Shown here piece after piece: positions 52,010-60,000 of a DNA stretch of 60,000 nt. The notes under the pieces were generated by a model. That model was not told where the DNA came from. It saw only the letters and a program-made list of their open reading frames with translations, and did no database searches. Source of the stretch: Symbiodinium natans (taxonomy: Eukaryota; Sar; Dinophyceae; Suessiales; Symbiodiniaceae); NCBI GenBank assembly GCA_905221605.1, contig CAJNDS010002070.1, positions 402,296 to 462,295 on the forward strand. Reading direction: 5' to 3'. The first letter of the stretch is position 1. Each line of letters begins with the position of its first letter. A program made the position numbers and the translations under genes.

Positions 52010-52073
52010 GTCTGTGAGCAACCTGCAGCATCTGGCGGGACAGCTGCAAAAGCTGGTGGCCGAAGCCGAGCAC
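52010..52073 (+). CDS. Candidate exon, coiled-coil
   Basis: After CTGAGCAAAG (AG 52008-52009), donor GTAGAG 52074. The peptide is SVSNLQHLAGQLQKLVAEAE then H, heptad leucines with G/C-ending codons. Confidence 0.55.
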
Positions 52074-53117
52074 GTAGAGCTTTGACGAAGCAGATATCCT
52101 CAAAGCCCGCCGGGGGGAATTTGGGGATACGGGTCAAGCAAGGGGATGGCAAGGGAGCAGCGAACTCGTTGACTCGCGGCCGACGCAGGGCCTGAGAACG
52201 CGCTACTGCTTTGGGCTGTTTGGAATCTAGGGTTTAGGTCTCGAGGCGTCTCAGCAGCTCCAGCTAGTGTAAGTCACAACCCAGCATGATAGTATTGTTG
52301 GCATCTCTTGCCGAAACCCTGTTTCCCAAAACCTTGGGAACCGCAAAGCCTCTCAAGGTGTTGCTTTCAGAAACAGCGGGGCTTCTAGCTTTTGACCTGG
52401 GATTCGATGAGAAGAGAGCTGTTGTTGGGCTCATTTCCAAAGCATGTAAAGCACCATGTTGGCCTATTTAAGCCAGATTAGAAAGAGAGCTCCAGCTCCA
52501 CAACTTACGTATGGAAGATTCCAGTCCCAATTCCCCCGAAGAGCTTCTGCAACTCTACGTGCCGGTCCGGTCCAAGGATCGCCTGGTCCGAAGTCTGCGG
52601 AAAACGCCGTTCCTTTGGCCTGGGATCATGGCTAGAAGGCTCTGGGCTTCATAGGTGTGTTGGGGGGGGGGGGGATGAGCCCTGACTACCGAAAACCTGC
52701 GTCCACAGTTTGGGGACGTTTCTTGGCCTGAAACAACCAAATCGAGGCCTGTACCCTGGTACTGCCGTAGCTTCAGCATCTGAGAACCCTTGAAAGGAAC
52801 GGCTAGCATTTGGAGGCTCACATGTCCCGTCCTTCCTGGAGGGCTCTCAGGAGCTTTGCCCCCCACAATTTGCACCCGGCCTTGTAACCTGAACTCTAGA
52901 AGGGATGAGGCCCTGAATTTAACAAAACCCCTTGCACCTCGAAGTCCACTTGAATCCCAGCACCTTTGGCCATGAAATGCCCAAAGCCTCCAAAAGCCCC
53001 CATCCCCGAAGCAATCGCCGTCTTCCGTGAATCAGAAGCCCCTCGCAGGGCCTTAGCCCCGATGATGGCCTTTCCCTTCCGGGGCGGGGGGGGGGGGGGG
53101 GGGTGGATACAACCAAG
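52074..53117. other. Mostly intron-like; ambiguous frames
   Basis: A 61-codon frame at 52286-52471 (IVLLASLAETLFPKTLGTAK). 52960-53060 is open on both strands. G run 53086-53103. Confidence 0.33.
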
Positions 53118-53178
53118 GCCGAAGGATGGCGTTGAGGCGCTGGCGAACGCGCAGCAGGCTGGAGAGACGCTGCTCTCC
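53118..53178 (+). CDS. Candidate exon with consensus donor
   Basis: After ACAACCAAG (AG 53116-53117), donor GTGAGA 53179. The peptide is PKDGVEALANAQQAGETLLS with nearly all third bases G/C. Confidence 0.57.
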
Positions 53179-53436
53179 GTGAGACTCTTGCCTGGAGGTT
53201 TAGGAAGTTTAGGGTTTTGTAGGGTTTCAGGGCAATTTACTGGGCAAATCGTACCATGTCCAGTCCGTGTTGGGGTTGGGGGCCCTTCCACTGCAGGGAG
53301 TTTCAGTGTTACTTGGGGTTCAAGGCTGTGGCATCCGGAGTCGCTGGGTTTCGGGCAGTGTGTTCCGGTAGCTGTTCCCGCTATGAGGATTGCAGCTGCA
53401 TTGGGCGCCTGTTTTGAGGTCTTGGGTTTCTTGGGT

Positions 53437-53456
53437 GGGGGGGGGGGGGGGGGGGG
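53437..53456. repeat. G20 homopolymer
   Basis: Twenty consecutive G. Confidence 0.97.
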
Positions 53457-53494
53457 CGGGGGTGCCTCACAGGTTGTTTTGGTTTCTTTCGAAG

Positions 53495-53857
53495 CTTGCC
53501 CCTTTGGAGCTTCGGCAGCTTCGGCTTCCTGGAGCAGAACCGAAACCACGGGCTGCAAGCCGCTATGACCCGTTCAACTGCTTGCACTTTCAGGGGGGGA
53601 AGGCGGTCAAAAGCGTGCACTCTCAGGGTTGGGCTCGCTTGGGTCAAACCACACGCGCCAGCTGCGAGGTTGGTGCTAGAAGGGGGGAGGGAGGGGGGTG
53701 GCTCCTGAACTCCTGGAATCCGGTTGTGTTGGGAGAGAGTTTGTGTTCCAGTCTGACCGCGGGCCGAGGTCAGAAGATGAGTGAGGCTGCACCGCTACTG
53801 TCGGAGGCAGCGATGGAAGTGGCGGAGTGCAGCCTGTGGCGACCTGAGCCTCACATT
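53495..53857 (+). CDS. Two candidate exons in phase
   Basis: Exon 53495-53614 (after TTTCGAAG, donor GTGCAC) reads LAPLELRQLRLPGAEPKPRA then SRYDPFNCLHFQGGKAVKS. Exon 53774-53857 (after CGAGGTCAG, donor GTCTCG) reads KMSEAAPLLSEAAMEVAECS then LWRPEPHI. Both are phase 0. Possibly 5' exons of the coiled-coil gene. Confidence 0.5.
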
Positions 53858-54131
53858 GTCTCGGACTTGTTTTGGGACTTGTTTTGGGACTTGTCGGGCT
53901 TCGGCTCTGCGTCGATGCAAGTGCTGTTGCTCATCGACGAGACCTGGAGTCATGCACAACATGTGACAAGATCCTCAGTTCCTTCATGTTCCTTCTCTTT
54001 CTCGTCTCTTGAGGTCCGTGGCGGCCCGGTACGCCGCCGTGCCTTGTTCCTTGGCCGGCCTTGGCCTGCTCTTGGGCTTTGGGGGAATGTGTCCAGGGGG
54101 GGCAGCATGGGCGGCTTTGCGATGTCTTGAG

Positions 54132-54230
54132 AATGTGGAACGGGCTCATGGCTTCAGACTTCTGGTTCGAAACTGTCACGTGCGCACTTGCGATCCGCGC
54201 AGGATTGTCGGGCTCGGGGCTCGTGTATAG
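54132..54230 (+). CDS. Candidate exon, frame ambiguous
   Basis: After GATGTCTTGAG. Two frames are protein-like: NVERAHGFRLLVRNCHVRTC and a hydrophobic LMASDFWFETVTCALAIRAG. Not resolved. Confidence 0.33.
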   Translation, partial: NVERAHGFRLLVRNCHVRTCDPRRIVGLGARV

Positions 54231-54497
54231 GAGCATGTCAGACAGAGGGCTGAGGTGTCTTGCACAGGCAAGGGCATATAGATTCTGGGAGGACCAACCT
54301 TCGAGATCGACAAGAAGTTGCGGATGCTTTTGTCGAAGACTTGAAATGATTTCATGTGGTTTCATCCACCAGGTGAAAATACACCCCGCATCGCAATTCC
54401 CAAGCCATGCTAGAAGCTGACCCCGAAGGCCCTGAACGCTAAGACTCCAAGATCCTCTAAAAGGCTACGGCTCAAGGCTTCCCTCACTCAACTTAAG

Positions 54498-57400
54498 GTG
54501 CACTGCTGCTCACCGATGTGGCGTTGTCTTGCACCCTCGAGGCTTCGAGGCTCAAGCACACGGGCCAGCTCCTGCACGAAGTGAGGCGGGAGCCCTTGTC
54601 AGTTTAGGGTTTATAGAGTTTAGGGATGGTTTAGGGTTTGGAGGCTTCAGGGTCCAGGGCTTAGCGCGGTGCACCAGGCGAGACACCATCGGCACGCTGC
54701 AGACCCTGCAGGCACACCGGTGCTTGAGCGCAGGATATATCTGCGAGTGTTTTGAGTATTTTGGGATTTGGGCCCTAGTAAAACCTCGCTTGCAGTTCCA
54801 AACTTACTTCAAAGCCCTGAAGCTGAAGCTGAGACTCAAAGGACCCCTCACAAAAACCACGAAAACCACGAAACAGCCACAGTTGCGGATGTTCGGGATG
54901 TTCGGGCGAGGCGCTTTTGGCCGTGGTGTTTCGGGCCTGGGCTTTAGGTGTTTCAGGAGCGGGTGGAGCTGAGAGGGCTCAGGGTTTTACTGCCCGGGTC
55001 CTTCGCCCCCCCCTTCCAGCCTGCACGTAATCACGCAGGCCAACCTCAGCATGGCCAAGATCGTGGGAATCGAGGTTCTCGAGTAGCATGCTTTCCTCTC
55101 TTTTCGTGGTTCCACTTCTGCGCAAAGTTTCCGGCTCCCTCAGCTTCCTACCAAACCGACAACGCCTTGAAGCCCTGAAAGAAAAGGGCCAAAAAGGGGA
55201 GCTCAGGAACAATCGATGCCGAGACGCTGAAGCTGTCGCTGGGCCTGGTGGGCAAGGCCACCTCGCGTCCCTTGGGCTTCGACGAAGGCGTTTCAGCAAG
55301 TGACTCTCAATTTGAGAATTTCGGATTTGAGAAGGCGTTTTGGGATGCTCCTTTGTTTATGGCCTTCTTTGTTCCTCCCTCAGCTGCTGCATCTCAATAG
55401 AATGCCTAACTTAGCCGCAAACGAACTTATGAAGTTCGTTGAAGCTCCCTCAATCCCCAACCTGCAAGTACGGCAAAAGAGCACATCAGTAGCAGCGCCC
55501 CCCGCCCCCCCCCCCCATCAAGAAGAAATCCGAGCCCAAGGTATCATGGCCGCTGTGAGGCAAGTGGGCGCAGCCTCTGTAGATGCTGTGAGTCGCGGGG
55601 GCCATTGCGCAGCCCATAGCAGGCTCAGTGGCTGCAACGGAAATAGGTCGGCGGGCGTTGAGTGATTTTTTTTTTTTTTGGGGGGGGGGGGGGGGGGGAA
55701 TTTCCGGGTGTTCGGGCTTGACGTCAATTCGGAATCCCGAGACAGGGCAGAGAGGGCAAAAGGCCGAGTAGAGAGAGAGCATTGGAGAGCATGGAAATTT
55801 CTGAATTTCAATTTTGCATTTAGTGCTCAGGGCGGTGTGCCGCTTCGCCGAGGGCCGCTCTGCAGCTGAGGCTGAGGCCCATGGAAACAGGCATGTTGTT
55901 TTGATGTTCTTTGCTTGCGTCCCGATCCTGTAGTATGTCTGTGTATGTTTAACGCGGCCGATGTTTTCCGCAACCTTCGCATTTGCATACCCCAGAGCTC
56001 ATACCTTCTGTGGCTACAGCAACGAGTACCGACGAATTTGTCGATCCGATTCGCTGGATATGCTTGCAGAAGGAGATGTCCAAAGATCAGCACGGGGAGC
56101 AACATCCAGCGCCACCAGTGGCCGTGAAGAGCCAGCTGCAACAGCATACCCAGGTGTCCGTGCGTCAGATGCACGTTTTCCATAACAGTAACATTGGCAT
56201 GAATGGAGGGCAGTCACCCGAGGAGATGACAAGAGTCCTCAGTTTTCTGGAATCCGAAGCAGAACTCCTACGGCAGATGTCAAGTGTCTTGTACTTAAAA
56301 AGCAACAGCAATGCTGCTGGCGAACCCCTGCATGGACTGCGAAGAAGTTTGAAATCCTTGCCTCGGAGGCCTCTGAGGAAGTTCTCGAGGCGTTGCCAGC
56401 TCCCGAGGAGACGAGGGTTTTATTTTGCAATACAGTATAGGGTTTTAGGGTTTTAGGTTGTTGGTTTGGGGTTTAAGATGCTTGAGGTTTAGGGCGCGGG
56501 GCATTGACGTTTCGAAGCTTCGAGATTGAAACGTTGTGGCTTGCTGGTGTTTGATTGTTCCATTCTGGCGCGAAATTCCTCGCAGCATGTCAATCATCCC
56601 TAACAACTGCGCGTGATGGCTGTCCTTAGCGCTTGTGGTTGCATGGTGTAGCTAGGAGGGCTGTTGTGGGAACAGCTTCGCGCAATTTCGTACGATTGCC
56701 ACATGAACCTGAAGTTCCTGAATCACAAGAATCACAAGAAACCAAAGCACCAAGGACACCAAGTTTCTCAGAACGAAGGTCTACGAGTTTCGGGTGTCCG
56801 GGCCTGGTAGGAGGTCAAGGGATTGCTTGGTGTCGGGTGTTTTGTCGTCTCCCGTCGAACAAGCAGATGACTTCCACGAAAAACCAGCTGAGACCATAAA
56901 TGAGGACTATGCCTCTTCTTGAGCCCCTCCCCCCCCCCCCAAGCCAGATTCACACCTTTACGGAGCCTTGAAGGAGCCTTAAAGGAACCTGTCATCCCAA
57001 GGAGGCATCCCATCCCAGCAGCCCCGAGCCGGATGCGCCGCCGCCTCGGGCGCCTGCCGCCCCGGCACCCTCTGCCGCGGAGAAGCCCCAGGCCGGTGGT
57101 TTTGGAGAGTTTGTCAAAGGGGTTTCGAGGGGTTTCGAGGGGTTTCGAGGGGTTTCGAGGGGTTTGGAGCTGAGGGTTTCAATCTTTTGGGGTTAGGGTT
57201 TCTGGCTACTTGGGAGCGCCTGCGAGCAAGGCTTCGGCATTGTTTATCGTTGAGGCGAGGGGCGGGGGGGGGGGGGCGGGGGTTGGTGGTTTTTTGTCTG
57301 AGGGCTTGTGGCTGGAGCAGGTTCGCCGGAGGTCCTTTTAGCTGCTAAGCTTCGGAGACGGTGCCATGGTTTCTTTTTCAATTCTCAGTTTTCAGATTTG

Positions 57401-59305
57401 GTCAGTGCTGGGCGGCGCCAGAACGTTTCCGTGGTGTTTTGTTGCAGTGTTGAGGCTTGGGGGTTTGTAGATGGAGCTCGGGATCTACGTTGGCAAGGTT
57501 TAGAATTTGAGGTTGCATGTCCTGGCGGCTTGATGCTGTTTCAGCTCGAATTTACGGATCTCATCCTTTAGAGATTGTAGATTCGAGCACGACGTTTCGA
57601 GACTAGCATGCCAAAGTGCGAGGAGCACGGAAGTCTGAAGTTACTTCTAAAGCGTTTGCGATGTTCCTCGTGCTTCTTCTATCTCCTATCTGTCCTCAAA
57701 AGCCTTAGCATATTGCAAGATATTAGAAGCCTAGTTTTGCAAGCTTAGACGTTCAAGCCTAAACTCCGGAGCCGCCAGAAACCTCCGAAGCCCAAAGTAT
57801 CCCATAGTCCCAAGGCCGCAGCTATACAGCAGCTATACGCCATCCAAACAATGTCTGAGCACCACCTCACCACCTCACCACGCAAAGAAGGCCCGGCCCG
57901 AAAGCCCCGCGAGCCGAGCACGGCAGCTGGAGCTCCAGGTGCCCTTGTTTCGGCACAGTTTCGGGGCAGTCTCGTGTTTCGGTTTTGTGGGCTTTTTGCT
58001 TGGCCTCTCCAAGTTCAGAGGGATGCTGGATGATGGTCTTGGCTTCAAGGCTTTTGGAGTTTGAAGGAGTCTTTATGGGGCTTATAAGGCTGCTGCAAGC
58101 GCTACTGGTCAGCGCAATATTGTGACGGCGGAACGGTCGTTGGCCTGTCGGCATTTGCCTTCTTCTCGTCGTGAAAATTGCCATTGCGCTGGCCCAGTGC
58201 CATTGCGCTGGCCCAGTGCAAGCCTGGTGGTCATTGTTAGCACATGCTTACATGTCTTGTCCCATTTTTCTGCCTCATTGTCAGCATTGGACGTTGATCA
58301 GCGTGCTTGTGCCTGCACGTACCCCTCTACCAGCATGTCTTCAGGTCCTTCAAGACCTTATCCCAGGCAAGGCTGCAGAATGACCGGCTTCTTCGCCAGC
58401 TGAATGCTGATCTGCAGGACCAGCAACGCATGGTACCGGGTGGAGGATGGAGGTTGTAGTTGACTTGACGAGTGAATCTTTGGCTGGAAGAGTTGTTCGC
58501 AGACTTGCAAACCATTTCAGTTGCAAAAAAAGCTAGAGTTGCAGACGTCTACCAGCTCTTACAACAGAACTGGCAGAATCTCCAGGAAGCCGTTAGAGTT
58601 TCAGGATTTGGGGCTCCGGCTAGTGTACGTTGAACTCTGAACTCTGGAAGACAAGAACAACATTTCATCCATACACTCTGCACCGCATCCAGCCGCGAAT
58701 CCACAAAAGCGAGACTTGTCGAAGGAGCTTCGGCGACGTGCCGTGGCCGGCCTCGTACAGCGAAGTCCGAGTTGCACCTTGCCCGGGGTCGAGGGTTCGA
58801 GGTTTCGGGTTAGGACTTTGCTTATCCCGCCATTTTTCTGCTTTCCTTCAGGCTGGAGGGCTCAGATTCAGAGGCCAGCGCATCAAACATGCTAAGCACT
58901 TGGGATGAGATACTCTGCGCCAATCTCTCAACCTCGGCATGTTTTGAGGTTGGGACATTCACGATCAGCCCCTGGAGGGGTGCTTAGTTTGAGGGGTGAA
59001 AGGCTACAGTGGCAAAGGTCTCAGTTCTCCAACGGGTAAGTCATGGAAGCTACAGCCAACTAGCAGTAACGAGCGATCCTTAAAATCCGAGGCCCTGAAG
59101 CTTTGAACCCCACAAACAGGAACAAAGATCCATCAACTGTAGCCGTTAGCCCTACGCCTCATCCATGAATGCGAACACCTCAAAGCTTACTGCTCTATCT
59201 CCAATCCTGATGCTGGAAAAGCAATGAGGCAGCCCTGAAGCATACGACATGGTGGCAGAGCTGCTGCTCTCTGCAACAGAATCCGTCGTCGAGGCAGCGT
59301 TGTGA
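54498..59305 (+). CDS. Coiled-coil/Ala-Pro-rich protein gene, about 18 exons, stop at 59303
   Basis: Family not recognised. Exons in consistent phase: 54498-54601, 54678-54741 (weak), 55020-55066, 55207-55287, 55459-55533, 55593-55661, 55996-56153, 56345-56416, a gap probably filled near 56675-56728, 57022-57121, 57396-57430, 57860-57938, 58113-58135, 58345-58432, 58521-58597, 58852-58948, 59010-59035, 59233-59305. Peptide highlights: LLLTDVALSCTLEASRLKHT; TIDAETLKLSLGLVGKATSR; AGAIAQPIAGSVAATEIGRR; FEILASEASEEVLEALPAPE; a PAAPAPSAAEKP linker; RLQNDRLLRQLNADLQDQQR coiled coil; end EAYDMVAELLLSATESVVEA then AL and TGA. Donors GT, GC and GA. Introns 57 to about 600 nt, several with TTTAGGG-like words. 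A C12 run inside exon 55459-55533 makes its frame sensitive to length errors. The 3' half (57860-59305) is the firmest part. It may be a scaffold or cytoskeletal protein (guess). Confidence 0.68.
55665..55698. repeat. T-run followed by G-run in intron
   Basis: T14 then about G19, right after the GT donor at 55662. Confidence 0.97.
57119..57168. repeat. (GGGGTTTCGA)n decamer repeat at an intron start
   Basis: Four and a half copies beginning at the 3' end of exon 57022-57121, so the donor GT is part of the repeat. Confidence 0.95.
58181..58220. repeat. 20-bp tandem duplication in intron
   Basis: CCATTGCGCTGGCCCAGTG occurs twice in tandem between exons 58113-58135 and 58345-58432. Confidence 0.92.
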
Positions 59306-59357
59306 AACTTAGTAAATCCACGTCTGGAACCTTCTGCTCTAAGCTCTATGCCGAAAG

Positions 59358-59381
59358 CCCCCCCCCCCCCCCCCCCCCCCC
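59358..59381. repeat. C24 homopolymer
   Basis: Twenty-four consecutive C, 53 nt after the gene's stop codon. Confidence 0.98.
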
Positions 59382-59530
59382 AAAGCTCAAAGAGTACATG
59401 TCAATTTGGGCCGCTTTGTTCTGCTCTGTGTCCCAGAAGCCCCCAAGCTCAAAAAGAAATGCCTGCTCTGCTCGGTGTCCCAAAAGCCCGCAAGCTCAAA
59501 GTGTACATGTTAAGCTTGGCCTGCCTTTAC
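59382..59530. repeat. Degenerate ~50-60-bp tandem repeat
   Basis: Three copies built on AAGCTCAAA, TACATGT, CTGCTC(T/G)GTGTCCCA(A/G)AAGCCC. Confidence 0.75.
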
Positions 59531-60000
59531 TCGATCCTACGCCTGGGCTTTGAACATCCCAAAGCAGCCTCTGTTAAGCTCTACGACTTTACGATGGATG
59601 TATAAATAGAAGCTGATGCCCCCATGTTGCGCAAGCTTTCTGATTGCCGGCCCAGGGGTGTCCACCCCAAGCCCTCGCAGCAAACACCTAAACCGAGCCT
59701 CGTACATGCAACAACTTGGAAGCAAGTGAACGAATTATGGCACTCTTACCCCGCTGAGTTCACTTGCTAGAATCTGGATAGGCAGCACGTTATGCTTCTA
59801 TTCGCTTGTTGTTTGACTAATAGGAGCTTTTGGGAAGCGAACAGAAACCCTAATGAATCGCCCCCATGACCCCCTTTTCCGTTCACACAAGGCCCCAACA
59901 TTTCACATTTATTACGTTTAGGGGCCATTCACTCACTCATTAACTTATTCTTATGAAGAGCCCGCAGCAAGAAAGCAAAAACCGCGGGCTCATGGAAGCA

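Larger units (their letters stand above)
59306..60000. other. 3' flank; no gene recognised
   Basis: Contains C24 and a degenerate tandem repeat, then about 450 nt without coding signal. Short CACTCATTAACTTATTC-type AT-rich end. No canonical AATAAA downstream of the stop; dinoflagellates generally lack it. Confidence 0.4.

Noticed and set aside
52896-53558. 220-codon minus-strand frame with Pro-rich and Gly/Ala stretches
   Set aside because: Part of it reads well, but it crosses G homopolymers, lacks borders, and opposes exon 53118-53178, which has a consensus donor. Not fully excluded.

Overview
The window looks like nuclear DNA of a dinoflagellate, closest in style to the Suessiales (Symbiodiniaceae/Polarella), though I cannot fix the species. 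The reasons are: CCCTAAA/TTTAGGG heptamers scattered through non-coding DNA, genes cut into exons of about 25-150 nt, introns with GC and GA as well as GT donors, abundant simple repeats and long G or C tracts, and a non-LTR-type RNase H open reading frame. I see no bacterial operon, rRNA gene, tRNA gene or CRISPR array.

Three multi-exon genes could be rebuilt with consistent splice phase, all on the + strand. (1) An ABHD17/BEM46-like alpha/beta hydrolase occupies 11949-20058 in at least eleven exons and keeps its Ser-Asp-His triad. Its largest intron (12366-15555) holds a 649-codon retroelement ORF (zinc finger plus RNase H) with CCCTAAA arrays on both sides. (2) A J-domain (DnaJ-type) gene runs from at or before 47643 to at least 50489; its J domain is spread over three exons joined by GA-AG introns. 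(3) A coiled-coil gene runs from about 54498 to a TGA at 59303-59305 in about eighteen exons, two of them only 23 and 26 nt long. I do not recognise its family.

The rest holds many isolated candidate exons, also on the + strand. These are stretches bounded by AG and GT/GC/GA, open in one frame, usually with G or C at third positions. Most are unnamed and are given modest confidence: in a sequence this GC-balanced, some will be chance. The most readable are an arginine/serine-type C-terminal exon at 7929-8004, an ankyrin-like exon at 20886-21013, a possible zinc-knuckle start at 31402-31465, and a helical exon at 44086-44262.

Mobile and repeated DNA: a 1.43-kb element with terminal inverted repeats (40781-42208) is flanked by a 9-10 bp target duplication. 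It carries seven copies of a roughly 115-bp module and a purine-only tract. A compound microsatellite covers 22336-23402. Interstitial telomere-type arrays lie at 13385-13448, 15483-15504 and 49821-49861 and, in degenerate form, in many introns. Region by region: 0-11.9 kb candidate exons, with an RS-like gene end near 8.0 kb; 11.9-20.1 kb hydrolase gene with retroelement; 20.1-22.2 kb candidate exons; 22.3-23.4 kb microsatellite; 23.4-40.4 kb candidate exons; 40.8-42.2 kb TIR element; 42.3-47.1 kb candidate exons; 47.6-50.5 kb J-domain gene; 50.8-54.2 kb candidate exons; 54.5-59.3 kb coiled-coil gene; 59.3-60 kb repeats and nothing recognised.
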